NCBI RefSeq assembly: GCF_012276985.1
Contig: NZ_JAAXMM010000012.1
Coordinates: 62,001 to 126,000 of the forward strand
Direction of reading: 5' to 3'
DNA: 64,000 nt
From: Agrobacterium sp. a22-2
GTDB lineage: Bacteria > Pseudomonadota > Alphaproteobacteria > Rhizobiales > Rhizobiaceae
In this document: piece by piece, positions 1-8,450 of the stretch
Position numbering within the stretch: the first letter of the stretch is position 1
How the letters are laid out: each line of letters opens with the position of its first letter
Program-made: the position numbers and the translations under genes
The notes under the pieces: model-generated
The model's input: the letters and a program-made list of their open reading frames with translations, nothing else
Told to the model about the DNA's origin: nothing
Database searches by the model: none

Positions 1-150
1 GAAGCAGTAGCCGAAAGTGTCGTAGCCCGTCAGCCAGTACATGCTTTCCTGGGCAAACAGCAGCAGGGCGTCGAGCTTGTCGTCGCGCATCCTGGCTGTC
101 AGGCGGTCCAGTCGGGCGGCATATTCGGTCGCATCGAATTGCAGTGCCAT
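1..150 (-). CDS. M24-family aminopeptidase/creatinase-like protein (N-terminal fragment)
   Basis: The 50 residues visible begin MALQFDATEYAARLDRL and continue with ALLLFAQESMYWLTGYDTFGY. This is the usual N-terminal (creatinase-type) segment of Xaa-Pro peptidase family proteins, which carry the metal-binding pita-bread domain further on. The rest lies outside the window, so the metal ligands cannot be checked. Its start codon is one base downstream of the pgeF stop, which suggests it is the last visible gene of the lgt-methyltransferase-pgeF operon. Substrate unknown. Confidence 0.75.
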   Translation of the reverse strand, partial: MALQFDATEYAARLDRLTARMRDDKLDALLLFAQESMYWLTGYDTFGYCF

Positions 151-151
151 A

Positions 152-946
152 TCAGTTCTCCATGATGGCTATCGCGGATATCTGCCGCCCATAATCCGGT
201 TCCCCGGCATGGGTGGTGCGGCGATAGGAGTAGAATGTCTGCGGGTCGGCATAGGTGCACAGGCCGATGGTCTCGGCTCTGACGCCGGCATCGGTCAGCC
301 GCTTCAGGGTCAGCGCCGGAAGATCGAACATGGCGTGGCCGTCTTTGGGCGATGGCGTGAAAAATACCTGGTAGGCCGGGTCGTGGCTGACGAATCGGTC
401 GATGAATTCCGGACCGACTTCATAAGAGGCCTTGCTGATCGACGGGCCGAGGCATGCGACGATCTGGCGGCGGTCGGCGCCGAGCGCCACCATGGCGTCG
501 ACGGTGTTTTCCAGAACGCCGGTGAGGGTGCCCTTCCAGCCGGCATGGGCCGCGCCGACAATGCCATTCTTGGCATCGGCAAACAGAATGGGGCCGCAAT
601 CGGCCGATAGCACGCCGATCACCACGCCGGGCGTTACCGTGACCATGGCGTCGGCTGTCGGCCGGGCGCCGTCGTAATCGGCGGAAACCGTGACGACGTC
701 GGGCGAATGGACCTGATGGACCGTCGCCAGCCGTTCGGGTTGCAGGCCGAACCAGCGGCTGACGCGCGCCCGGTTTTCCAGCACCCGATCGCGGTCATCA
801 TTCGAGCCGAGTCCGACATTCAAGCCGCGATAAATGCCTTCGGAGACGCCGCCGCGGCGGGTGAAGAAACCGTGGCGAATACGGCTTTCTGGCGCTTCGG
901 CCAGAAGCGGGCTGACGATCGGCTCGGGAAAAGCTTGATCCTGCAT
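152..946 (-). CDS. pgeF: Peptidoglycan editing factor PgeF (laccase-domain/YfiH family)
   Basis: 264 aa, normal length for the family. PgeF is a cytosolic zinc/copper-site enzyme that removes wrongly incorporated amino acids from UDP-MurNAc precursors; older annotations call it multicopper polyphenol oxidase or laccase-domain protein. Visible family motifs are TVHQVHSPDV near residue 75, SADCGPILFAD near 113 and AHAGWKG near 132, which hold the metal-binding His/Cys/His set, plus a C-terminal FYSYRR. It lies downstream of the NdufAF7-like methyltransferase and lgt on the same strand, a common alphaproteobacterial order. The 127-nt gap upstream shows no clear gene. Start ATG at 946; the N-terminus of the family is variable, so the start is the least certain part. 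Confidence 0.9.
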   Translation of the reverse strand: MQDQAFPEPIVSPLLAEAPESRIRHGFFTRRGGVSEGIYRGLNVGLGSNDDRDRVLENRARVSRWFGLQPERLATVHQVHSPDVVTVSADYDGARPTADAMVTVTPGVVIGVLSADCGPILFADAKNGIVGAAHAGWKGTLTGVLENTVDAMVALGADRRQIVACLGPSISKASYEVGPEFIDRFVSHDPAYQVFFTPSPKDGHAMFDLPALTLKRLTDAGVRAETIGLCTYADPQTFYSYRRTTHAGEPDYGRQISAIAIMEN

Positions 947-1073
947 GGCGTCCTGATGATGGCGTTGGAGGTGAGGTGACGGGTGTTCACTCGCCGGTTT
1001 GCCGCGGGGGCCGGTGCTTTTCTCGCATGCCGGCTCAGGTCGGCGGCGATGTTGACCATTGGGATGCTGTCTG

Positions 1074-2174
1074 TCAATCCACCGGCCTGAACGGTGCGAG
1101 CGACAGTTGCGGGCTGGAAACGGCCAGGACCTTGAACAGTTCGCCCATGCGCCCTTCGCCGGCGCCGGCCAGGCGGTCGACCGCTTCCAGTATGGCGCGC
1201 TGCGTCAGCGCGCTCTTGTCGCGGCCAAGCGCCGAAGCCCGATCCTCGAGACCAAGGCCGACCAGGAAATCGCCCTGGCGAAGGCAGCCGTTGATATGGA
1301 CGCTGGCCGCCCGCGCCGTCCTGGCAAGATCCTCGAAATCCACATGGCTGGTCAGATCGGCCCGGCCGGGATGGGCGAGCGGCGGATCGAATGCATGGGA
1401 CAACACCGCCTGCAGCGTGTCGCCGAAGCCGGTGGCCAGATGGCCGTAGTCGATGACCAGGGCGGTACCGCCGGATTGGGTCAGGCGTTCGCAGATTGCC
1501 ACCATCACGGCCTGACGCGCCGGTGCGTATTCGAAAATGGTGCCGATCGGCGGTGTCGGTGCGCCGACCGGCAGCAGCGACGGATCGAGGCCGGCGATGC
1601 CGACGGTGAAGGCGAGCTCGCCGTCTGCGTCGAGGCCGACCATGCGCTCGCGAAAACCGGCTGATGTGCGGACGAACTGGCGGATGGGGATCGCGTCGAA
1701 CAGTTCGTTGGCCGCCAGCAACGTAAAGCCCTCCGGCAATTCGTCGAAGCCGGAATGCCAGTCGATCTTCTCGATATGGTCGGCCAGCGTCTGGCGCTGC
1801 ACCTGGCGCAGCCGTTCGCTGGTCTCCACCAGATGGACCGTGGAGGAACGGTAGAAATCCGGCGCCAGCCTGGCGATGACGCGCAGCATGTCGGCCATCA
1901 TCGTGCCGCGGCCGGGTCCGACCTCAACGAGGCGCACCGGGGCGGGACAGGCGTGGCGCTGCCAGGCGTGCACCATGAACACGCCGAGCATTTCGCCGAA
2001 CAGCTGGCTGACCTCCGGCGCGGTGACGAAATCGCCGGCCCGGCCGAAGGGGTCTCGGGTCTGGTAATAGCCGAAATCCGGATCGGCCAGGCACAGCGCG
2101 AAATAGTCGGTTACGCTGATCGGGCCGCTGGTGCGGATGAGGTCCTTGATCTTGTCGCTGAGGGCAGTGGTCAC
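1074..2174 (-). CDS. Class I SAM-dependent methyltransferase, NdufAF7/MidA-like
   Basis: 366 aa. The SAM-binding motif I reads LVEVGPGRGTMMADML around residue 85, preceded by a GYYQTRDPFGRAGDFVTAPE segment typical of the NdufAF7/MidA family (Pfam Methyltransf_28). In mitochondria NDUFAF7 dimethylates an arginine of complex I subunit NDUFS2; the bacterial role is inferred, not shown. The gene begins 24 nt after lgt and precedes pgeF, so it is probably in the same operon. It is full length and has no obvious defect. Confidence is high for the family and low for the substrate. Confidence 0.88.
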   Translation of the reverse strand: MTTALSDKIKDLIRTSGPISVTDYFALCLADPDFGYYQTRDPFGRAGDFVTAPEVSQLFGEMLGVFMVHAWQRHACPAPVRLVEVGPGRGTMMADMLRVIARLAPDFYRSSTVHLVETSERLRQVQRQTLADHIEKIDWHSGFDELPEGFTLLAANELFDAIPIRQFVRTSAGFRERMVGLDADGELAFTVGIAGLDPSLLPVGAPTPPIGTIFEYAPARQAVMVAICERLTQSGGTALVIDYGHLATGFGDTLQAVLSHAFDPPLAHPGRADLTSHVDFEDLARTARAASVHINGCLRQGDFLVGLGLEDRASALGRDKSALTQRAILEAVDRLAGAGEGRMGELFKVLAVSSPQLSLAPFRPVD

Positions 2175-2198
2175 GTCGGGCGCCTCACTGTTCTTTTC

Positions 2199-3047
2199 TC
2201 AGTGCTTCGCGGCGCTGCAGCGCGCCCGAAGGATGGCCCAGAGCCCAAGCGCCAGCATTGGAAGTGACAGGACCATGCCCATGGTGAGCCAGCCGCCCGC
2301 GAGATAGCCAAGCTGCACATCCGGCTCGCGGAAGAATTCGTTGAAGATGCGGGCCAGCGCATAGCCGGTGACGAACACGCCGGTGACGAGGCCGGGGGTG
2401 CGAAAGGCGAAGCGGCTGCGGATCAGAAGCTGCAGGACGGCAAACAGCAGCAGACCTTCGAGGCAGGCTTCATAGAGCTGGCTCGGATGGCGCGGCATCG
2501 GGCCGCCGGTCGGGAAGATCACCGCCCAGGCGACATCGCTGGTGCGGCCCCAGAGTTCACTGTTGATGAAATTGGCAAGCCGGCCGAAGAAGATGCCAAC
2601 CGGCGCGACGCTGGCGACGATATCGAACAGGCTCCAGGTCGCAATGGCATTCCTGCGGGCAAAGAGGATCATGGCGATGGTCGCGCCGGTAATGCCGCCA
2701 TGGAAGGACATGCCGCCGTTCCAGACCTCGACGGCGCGGATCGGCTCTTCAAGAATGGGGCCGAGATCGTAGAACAGGATATAGCCGATGCGGCCACCCA
2801 GCACGATGCCGATAGCGACCCAGACCAGGAAGTCGTCGAGATGGCGGTGGGTCAGCGGCGCGACCTGTCCCGGCCAGAGCTCGGCCTGGCTCACCATGCG
2901 CCGCGCCAGCCACCAGCCGAGCAGAATGCCGGCGACATAGGCCAGGCCGTACCAGCGGATGGCCAGAGGCCCAAGGGATATCGCCACCGGATCGATCTCC
3001 GGGAAGGGCATGATGGCGAGTTGGGCGGCTGCTGTGAACAAGGGCAT
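2199..3047 (-). CDS. lgt: Prolipoprotein diacylglyceryl transferase
   Basis: 282 aa from the ATG at 3047; an in-frame ATG at 3095 would add 16 residues, but AAAGAAAGC sits just before 3047 and homologues begin near this point. Lgt moves diacylglycerol from phosphatidylglycerol to the lipobox cysteine of prelipoproteins in the inner membrane, the first step of lipoprotein maturation. Evidence is the AIRWYGLAYVAGILLGWW first membrane segment, the MSFHGGITGA motif with its conserved His, the signature GRLANFINSELWGR, and about seven hydrophobic segments. It is the first gene of the minus-strand run lgt-methyltransferase-pgeF-M24 peptidase and is divergent from the ubiK-like gene. Confidence 0.95.
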   Translation of the reverse strand: MPLFTAAAQLAIMPFPEIDPVAISLGPLAIRWYGLAYVAGILLGWWLARRMVSQAELWPGQVAPLTHRHLDDFLVWVAIGIVLGGRIGYILFYDLGPILEEPIRAVEVWNGGMSFHGGITGATIAMILFARRNAIATWSLFDIVASVAPVGIFFGRLANFINSELWGRTSDVAWAVIFPTGGPMPRHPSQLYEACLEGLLLFAVLQLLIRSRFAFRTPGLVTGVFVTGYALARIFNEFFREPDVQLGYLAGGWLTMGMVLSLPMLALGLWAILRARCSAAKH

Positions 3048-3235
3048 GCTTTCTTTGGTTTGGCGGAAAATGGCGTTCCGATGCGGGGTGGTCAAGATGG
3101 AATCGTGAGGGGTGCTGAAGCAGCGCTGCCGCAGGCGGGACTTTTCCCTTGCAACGGCAAAGGTGAATGCCTACCTGAATTTGTGCCGTCCACGATATCC
3201 AGCGATGGCGCCGAATGCAAAAGGGAGCCAATCTG

Positions 3236-3496
3236 ATGTCCACCGGACCGAACCGCATTATGGACGATTTCGCCAAGCTGATGACCGATGCAGCCGGCGC
3301 CGCGCAGGGCGTGCGCAAGGAAATGGAAACCGCGTTTCATGCCCAGGCGGAACGCTGGCTGAACAGTATGGATGTGGTCAAGCGCGAAGAATTCGAGGCC
3401 GTGCGTGAAATGGCGGCCAAGGCACGCGACGAGAACGATGCCCTGCGGGCTCGGATCGAAGCGCTCGAAGCGCGACTCGTGTCCGACGGCAAATAA
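3236..3496 (+). CDS. BMFP/UbiK-family accessory protein
   Basis: 86 aa. AAGGGAG lies 8 nt before the ATG at 3236, which favours this start over an ATG seven codons upstream. The protein is short, helical and charged, with an amphipathic N-terminus (IMDDFAKLMTDAAG) followed by a coiled-coil C-terminus (DENDALRARIEALEARL). This is the membrane fusogenic BMFP architecture; the E. coli homologue UbiK helps aerobic ubiquinone synthesis by binding UbiJ and lipids. The heptad pattern suggests a trimer. It is divergent from lgt across a 188-nt spacer. The exact role in this organism is inferred from the family. Confidence 0.82.
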   Translation: MSTGPNRIMDDFAKLMTDAAGAAQGVRKEMETAFHAQAERWLNSMDVVKREEFEAVREMAAKARDENDALRARIEALEARLVSDGK

Positions 3497-3998
3497 CGGA
3501 GCCGAGCGCATTTCCGGCCATCGTCCCGGTGGCCGGCCAAGGTCGGCCGGAGTGATTCCGGCACGACTTGCCGTTTTGATTCCTCTGCGGGCAGACCGAA
3601 TCGTGAACCGATCCGCAGCGCCGCCGGCGCGCCCCGCGCCATTCGACCGGATAGCCGTCCTGGTTGAAAAAAATCGGGCCCACTGTCCACATCCCCCAGG
3701 ACCTGAAAAAAGCCAATTGCCAGAGTCGCTTAAGGCACCTGCCTGAGACAGCGCGCCAACGGCTGTCCACAGCGCTGAAAGCCAAATCGCCCTTCTGGGG
3801 CTGGCGCTGGCTCCTTGGCATTATACACTGATTTTAAATGATGATTCGAAACGAACCCGGCAAGTTTCGGGCAGGGTGCAGATCGTAACCTTGGGGTCGT
3901 CAGGTAATCATCCGAAGTGTTGTTTCCGGTTTTTCGTATGTGTCCAACTGATGTCGTTGCGCAGATTGTCACATTCATTCCGGTCAAGAAGGTGCCGC
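3497..3998. other. 502-nt intergenic region with hairpin and two DnaA-box-like motifs
   Basis: No convincing gene. A stem CCGGCCA (3514-3520) / TGGCCGG (3530-3536) just after the ubiK-like stop could end its transcript. Two CTGTCCACA motifs (3683-3691 and 3763-3771) sit exactly 80 nt apart and differ from the DnaA consensus TTATCCACA at two positions. The AT-richer part after about 3820 presumably holds the promoter of the ybjN-proC-csaA operon. Confidence 0.5.
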
Positions 3999-4499
3999 AT
4001 GAGCCTAATGGAAATACAATTTGAGCGTCAGTCCAACCCGGTCGACATGATCGAGTTCGTCGCAGCCACGAATGACTGGTCATTCGAGCGGTCTGGCGAG
4101 GACGAGATTGCCATGACGGTGGAAGGGCACTGGGCCGACTATCACGTGTCCTTTTCCTGGATGGAGGAATATGAGGCCCTGCATCTGGCCTGCGCCTTCG
4201 ACATCCGTATACCCGACGCCCGGGTCAACGAGATCATCCGCCTGCTGTCGCATGTCAACGGCCAGGTGCTGATGGGGCATTTCGATCTGTGGCGCAACGA
4301 AGACGTGGTGATCTTCCGGCAGTCCCTGCTTTTGGCCGGCGGTGCGGAGCCGACCAACCAGCAGGTCGAAGTGCTGCTGTCGAGCGCCATCGATGCCTGC
4401 GAGGCTTATTTTCAGGCCTTCCAGTTCGTGGTCTGGTCGGGCATGGAAGCCAAGGCCGCCATGGATGCCGTTCTGTTTCATACCGTCGGAGAAGCGTAA
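3999..4499 (+). CDS. YbjN-domain protein
   Basis: 166 aa from the ATG at 3999, preceded by AAGAAGG. The open frame extends 41 codons upstream, but that part looks random. The product is a compact alpha/beta protein with the YbjN/type III chaperone-like fold signature (SFSWMEEYEALHLACAFD, then LLSHVNGQVLMGHFDLW). No signal peptide or membrane segment. Homologues in rhizobia sit immediately before proC, as here with a 2-nt gap. Molecular function is unknown; YbjN of E. coli affects motility and stress phenotypes, and chaperone-like binding is a guess. Confidence 0.8.
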   Translation: MSLMEIQFERQSNPVDMIEFVAATNDWSFERSGEDEIAMTVEGHWADYHVSFSWMEEYEALHLACAFDIRIPDARVNEIIRLLSHVNGQVLMGHFDLWRNEDVVIFRQSLLLAGGAEPTNQQVEVLLSSAIDACEAYFQAFQFVVWSGMEAKAAMDAVLFHTVGEA

Positions 4500-4501
4500 G
4501 C

Positions 4502-5320
4502 ATGACTGCAGCTGTCGCCGGTCCGATCGTGCTCGTAGGGGCGGGCAATATGGGGGGCGCCATGCTTTCGGGCTGGCTGAAGAGCGGGATACCTGGCTCC
4601 TCCGTGATCGTCATCGATCCGGGCCCGTCCGAGCGGATGATGGCGCTGATCGGCGATGCAGGCGCGACCTACACCCAGACCGCCCCGGCCGATCTCAAGG
4701 CCGGCATTCTGTTTCTCGCCGTCAAACCCCAGGTCATGGATGCCGTGCTGCCGGGCCTCAAGGGCTTGATGGGCGCAGATACGGTTGTCGTCTCGGTGGC
4801 CGCCGGCAAGACGCTCGGTGGCATGGAGGTTCATCTCGGATCGGCCGCCATGGTACGCGCCATGCCCAACACGCCGGCGATGATCGGCCGCGGCATTACC
4901 GGCGCCTTTGCCAATGACAAGGTGAGTGCCCCGCAGCGCGACCTGGTGCACCGGCTGCTGAAAGTCAGCGGCCCCGTCGAGTGGGTGCAATCGGAAGCCG
5001 ATATCGATGCCGTCACCGCGCTGTCGGGCAGCGGCCCGGCCTATGTCTTTTATCTCGTGGAGTGCATGGCTGAGGCGGGCCGCAAAGCCGGCCTGCCGGC
5101 GGACCTCGCCATGCGTCTCGCGCGGGAAACAGTCGCGGGGGCTGGTGAACTGCTTCATCAGTCCCCCGACGACGCCTCCATCCTTCGCAAGAACGTCACT
5201 TCGCCCGGCGGCACCACGGCGGCAGCGCTGTCGGTGCTGATGGCCGAGGAGGGCATGCAGCCGCTGTTCGACAAGGCGATTGCCGCTGCCCGCAAGCGCG
5301 CCGAGGAACTGGCGGTATGA
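4502..5320 (+). CDS. proC: Pyrroline-5-carboxylate reductase
   Basis: 272 aa. Catalyses the last step of proline synthesis, reducing 1-pyrroline-5-carboxylate with NAD(P)H in the cytosol. The N-terminal Rossmann motif is VLVGAGNMGGAML (residues about 10-22). The C-terminal helical domain carries the ProC signature ALSGSGPAYVFYLVE and TSPGGTTAAAL. The start at 4502 follows the ybjN stop by 2 nt, and the stop overlaps the csaA start by 4 nt (ATGA), so the three genes are translationally coupled. Length matches the family. Confidence 0.95.
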   Translation: MTAAVAGPIVLVGAGNMGGAMLSGWLKSGIPGSSVIVIDPGPSERMMALIGDAGATYTQTAPADLKAGILFLAVKPQVMDAVLPGLKGLMGADTVVVSVAAGKTLGGMEVHLGSAAMVRAMPNTPAMIGRGITGAFANDKVSAPQRDLVHRLLKVSGPVEWVQSEADIDAVTALSGSGPAYVFYLVECMAEAGRKAGLPADLAMRLARETVAGAGELLHQSPDDASILRKNVTSPGGTTAAALSVLMAEEGMQPLFDKAIAAARKRAEELAV

Positions 5321-5676
5321 GCGACGCGACCGTGTCCGGCGGCGAGATCACCTATGGCGATTTCGAGAAGGTCGATATCCGGGTTGGCACGATCATCGAG
5401 GCAGAGCCTTTTCCGCAGGCCCGCAAGCCGGCCTTCAAGCTGAAGATCGATTTCGGACCCGAGATCGGTATCAAGAAGTCCTCGGCGCAGATCACTGTGC
5501 ACTATACGCTGGAAAGCTTGATCGGCCGGCAGGTGCTCGGGGTCGTCAATTTCCCACCGCGCCAGATCGGGCCGTTCCGGTCCGAGGTGCTGACGCTCGG
5601 TTTCGAGGATGAGGCCGGCGCCATCGTGCTGGCCGCCGTCGAGCAGGGCGTGCCGAATGGGCGCAAGATGATGTAG
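5317..5676 (+). CDS. csaA: tRNA-binding/secretion chaperone-like protein CsaA
   Basis: 119 aa, a single EMAP/Trbp111-type OB-fold domain. Visible elements are FEKVDIRVGTII at the N-terminus, KLKIDFG, SSAQITVHYTLESL and a C-terminal NGRKMM. CsaA-type dimers bind tRNA and were proposed as export chaperones in Bacillus; the role in alphaproteobacteria is not settled. It shares an ATGA overlap with proC and is the last gene of ybjN-proC-csaA. The family call is firm. Confidence 0.9.
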   Translation: MSDATVSGGEITYGDFEKVDIRVGTIIEAEPFPQARKPAFKLKIDFGPEIGIKKSSAQITVHYTLESLIGRQVLGVVNFPPRQIGPFRSEVLTLGFEDEAGAIVLAAVEQGVPNGRKMM

Positions 5677-5713
5677 GTCCCCACGCTGCGGGGGAAGGCG
5701 GTTGTCACCCGTT

Positions 5714-6295
5714 TCAGTGGATGTCGCGCGACACGGGATCCGTGAGGCTAAAGGACAGGAAACGGGCCTCGAAGCCGGCACGCTTCGGCGAACAGGCGGT
5801 CGGGCCGACCAGAACCTCGGCAAACTGCGGTGGGAAATAGGCAAGGCGCGCCATTAGCCAGGGGCCGATGCCGTCCAGCCGGTACTGCACGAACAGCGCA
5901 TCGCCGAGCCGGCTCACGCGCACATGCATCACCTCGAAATCGCCGGTCAGCGCCATGGCCGACCAGTCCGAATGACCGTTGGTCACCACTGTGCTGAAAT
6001 GGCGAAGGCCGTCGGTATATTCGATACCGCATTTCATCCAGTGTCGCTCGTCGTGGCGGACCATCAGTCCGGCCTGGTCGTAGAGCGTCTGGTAGTCGCC
6101 GGTAAAACTGATCTCCGCGGTGAAATCGCCGCTGCGCGGGCGGCTGAGAAAATGCCCGTTGTCGTGATGGAAGCCGTAATAGGTGCCCTGCCAGAAATCG
6201 GTGCTGTCGGCGGTGTGCAGGACAAGGCCGGCCGGTCCCATCGCGTGATGGGGCGGCGGGTTGAGCCAGGTCATGTTTTGGATGTCGAACGCCAT
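5714..6295 (-). CDS. DUF1349 (concanavalin-like) protein
   Basis: 193 aa, no signal peptide or membrane segment. The stretch FWQGTYYGFHHDNGHFL, followed by FTAEISFTGDYQTLYDQAGLMVR and KCGIEYTDGLRHFSTVVTNG, is the pattern of DUF1349 proteins. These have a jelly-roll fold resembling glycoside-binding lectins and are related to yeast Regulation of enolase protein 1. Biochemical activity unknown. It follows the sensor-kinase gene by 30 nt on the same strand and may be co-transcribed with the MarR/regulator/kinase set, but a functional link is not evident. Confidence 0.85.
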   Translation of the reverse strand: MAFDIQNMTWLNPPPHHAMGPAGLVLHTADSTDFWQGTYYGFHHDNGHFLSRPRSGDFTAEISFTGDYQTLYDQAGLMVRHDERHWMKCGIEYTDGLRHFSTVVTNGHSDWSAMALTGDFEVMHVRVSRLGDALFVQYRLDGIGPWLMARLAYFPPQFAEVLVGPTACSPKRAGFEARFLSFSLTDPVSRDIH

Positions 6296-6325
6296 GGCTG
6301 GTTCCTTCTTTGGGCAGTGGATATG

Positions 6326-7708
6326 CTATACCGGGATGCGGATCGTGGCGCGCAGGCCGCCGAGCGGGCTGTCGGCCAGCATGACATTGCCGCCATGGCT
6401 GCGGGCGATATCGCGGGCGATGGCAAGGCCGAGCCCGGTGCCGGAGGCATCGAGATTGCGCGCCTCGTCGAGCCGGAAGAACGGCTTGAACACGTCGTCG
6501 CGAAATTCGCGGGCGATGCCCGGTCCGTCGTCATCGAAAACCACTGTCAGCCATTTGGCGCTCTGGCGGGCGTCGATCTCCAGCCGGTTGGCATAGCGCA
6601 TGGCGTTGGAGGCGAGGTTGCCGACCAGACGGGCAAAGGCATTGGGGCGAACGGAAATTTCCTCTTCTCCCTGAATCGCATAGGTCAGAGACTTGCCATG
6701 CAGGGCGAAGTCGTTCTGAAGCTTGTCGAACAGGGCGCGCAGGTCGAGCGTGCCGAGATCCTCTTCCGCCTCGCCGCGGGCAAAGGCCATGTAGCCTTCC
6801 AGCATGGTCTGCATGTCCTCAACGTCCTGGCCGAGCGCGTCGAGTTCGGGATTGTCGCCGGCCAGTGCCAGTTGCAGCTTGAAGCGCGTCAGGATGGTGC
6901 GCAGGTCGTGGCTGACGCCGGTCAGCATGGCGGTGCGCTGCTCCATCTGCCGCTCGATACGCTCGCGCATCAGGATGAAGGCGAGACCGGCCCGGCGCAC
7001 TTCGTCGGCGCCTCTCGGGCTGAAATCCTCCGGGGGCTTCTGGCCCTTGCCAAAGCTCTCGGCGGCCCGGGCCAGCGACAGGATCGGCCGGATCTGGCCA
7101 CGCAGGAACAGCGTCGAGATGATGATCAGCACCAGCGAGGTGCCGACCATCCACAAAAGGAAGATATGGGTGTTGGAGGCATAGGCCTGGCTGCGGTTGG
7201 CGAAGATCCGCAGGATCTTGCCATCAAGCCTGATGCGGATCTCGACGAACTTGGAATCGCCGAGGGTATCGATCCAGAACGGCCGGCGGATCTGCTGGGT
7301 GATCTGGTCGCTGAGGATCTGGTCGAGAATGGAGAAGAACGGTTTTGGCCGCGGGGCCGGCAGTTCGCCATTGGTTTCCACCGATACGGTCAAGCCAAGC
7401 CTATGGCGGGCGATCCGCACCATGGTGGCATTGTCTTGCGCCGAGGGGTAGGTTTCGATCAGGTCGATGACGGCGGCGATGTCGCGGGTGACGGCAGAGG
7501 ACAGCCGCTGGGTCACCATCTGCCAATGGCGTTCCATGAACAGGAAGGCGAGCACGGTCTGCAGGATCAGCATGGGCAGGATGATGATCAGCAGGGAGCG
7601 GGCGTAGAGCCCTGTCGGCAATTGCCGTCGCAGCCAACGGGACATCCAGCGCAAGCCGAATTGCGGCGGGCGGTCCGGATCTCGCCTCAGGGAATCAAAG
7701 ATGGCCAT
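6326..7708 (-). CDS. EnvZ-like sensor histidine kinase
   Basis: 460 aa inner-membrane kinase. Two membrane segments (about residues 37-58 and 182-203) bracket a periplasmic sensor region of about 120 residues. Then come a HAMP linker (RGQIRPILSLARAAESFGKG), a dimerisation/phosphoacceptor helix with the His in GVSHDLRTIL near residue 267, and a HATPase domain with the N box (NLASNAMRYA), DDDGPGI and GTGLGLAIA. The H box reads DLRTIL where most HisKA kinases have DLRTPL. Its partner is the response regulator 39 nt upstream. Signal unknown. In Rhodobacter the related MarR-type petP and regulator petR are linked to cytochrome bc1 expression; whether that applies here is untested. Confidence 0.92.
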   Translation of the reverse strand: MAIFDSLRRDPDRPPQFGLRWMSRWLRRQLPTGLYARSLLIIILPMLILQTVLAFLFMERHWQMVTQRLSSAVTRDIAAVIDLIETYPSAQDNATMVRIARHRLGLTVSVETNGELPAPRPKPFFSILDQILSDQITQQIRRPFWIDTLGDSKFVEIRIRLDGKILRIFANRSQAYASNTHIFLLWMVGTSLVLIIISTLFLRGQIRPILSLARAAESFGKGQKPPEDFSPRGADEVRRAGLAFILMRERIERQMEQRTAMLTGVSHDLRTILTRFKLQLALAGDNPELDALGQDVEDMQTMLEGYMAFARGEAEEDLGTLDLRALFDKLQNDFALHGKSLTYAIQGEEEISVRPNAFARLVGNLASNAMRYANRLEIDARQSAKWLTVVFDDDGPGIAREFRDDVFKPFFRLDEARNLDASGTGLGLAIARDIARSHGGNVMLADSPLGGLRATIRIPV

Positions 7709-7747
7709 CCTGCTTTGGATCTCTTTTCATGTTCGGGCGACCGGCGA

Positions 7748-8449
7748 TCAGTCCATGCTGAGGCGATAGCCGATACCCCTGACCGTCTGCAGCCAGACCG
7801 GATTGGCCGGGTCGTCCTCGATCTTGCGGCGCAGGCGGTTGATCTGCACGTCGATCGTCCGCTCGCCGACCTCGGCATCGCCGCCGACCAGCTCGTGACG
7901 CGGAATGGTGTCGCCGGCCCGCATGGCAAACAACAGCATGATGTCCTGCTCGCGGTCGGTCAAGCGGATGACCTCCGAGGCCTTCTTCAATTCCTTGCGC
8001 AGGATCGAGAAGGTGTAGGGACCGAACATCACCTGCTCGATCTTTGGCGTTTCAGGCGCGGCATTGCGCCTCAGGATATTGTTGATGCGCAGCACCAGCT
8101 CGCGCGGATCGAAGGGCTTGGCGAGATAGTCATCGGCGCCGGCTTCCAGGCCTGCAATGCGGGCGTCCGCCTCGGCGCGGGCCGTCAGCATGATGATCGG
8201 CGCCTGCTTTTCGCGGGCCAGCGACTGCGCAAGCGACAGGCCGCTCTCGCCGGGCATCATGACATCGAGGATCAGCAGGTCGAAGCTCAGGCCTTCGAGC
8301 CGGCGCCGGGCCTCGCGGGCATCGGCGGCCACGGTGACGCGATAGCCCTGCTCGGAGAGATAGCGGTTCAGAAGATCGCGGATGCGGGTATCGTCATCGA
8401 CCACCAGCAGATGGGGGGCATCGTCGGGAAGGTGAACCTTTTTCATCAT
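7748..8449 (-). CDS. OmpR/PetR-type response regulator
   Basis: 233 aa from the ATG at 8449; a second ATG follows at 8446, and an upstream in-frame ATG at 8488 would run into the MarR gene. The receiver domain shows the acidic pocket VVDDD, phosphoacceptor D62 in LLILDVMMPG, the switch Thr in IIMLTA and Lys in LAKPFDP. The C-terminal winged helix ends with IDVQINRLRRKIEDD and TVRGIGYRL, as in OmpR/PhoB proteins. It starts one base past the MarR stop, so MarR-regulator-kinase form one operon. The pairing with a MarR gene resembles petP-petR of Rhodobacter; target genes are not evident here. Confidence 0.94.
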   Translation of the reverse strand: MMKKVHLPDDAPHLLVVDDDTRIRDLLNRYLSEQGYRVTVAADAREARRRLEGLSFDLLILDVMMPGESGLSLAQSLAREKQAPIIMLTARAEADARIAGLEAGADDYLAKPFDPRELVLRINNILRRNAAPETPKIEQVMFGPYTFSILRKELKKASEVIRLTDREQDIMLLFAMRAGDTIPRHELVGGDAEVGERTIDVQINRLRRKIEDDPANPVWLQTVRGIGYRLSMD

Positions 8450-8450
8450 C

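Noticed and set aside
3378..3821. Minus-strand 147-codon ORF overlapping the ubiK-like gene
   Set aside because: Overlaps a well-supported gene for 119 nt, and its product shows no domain, although part of it (FFNQDGYPVEW) looks protein-like.
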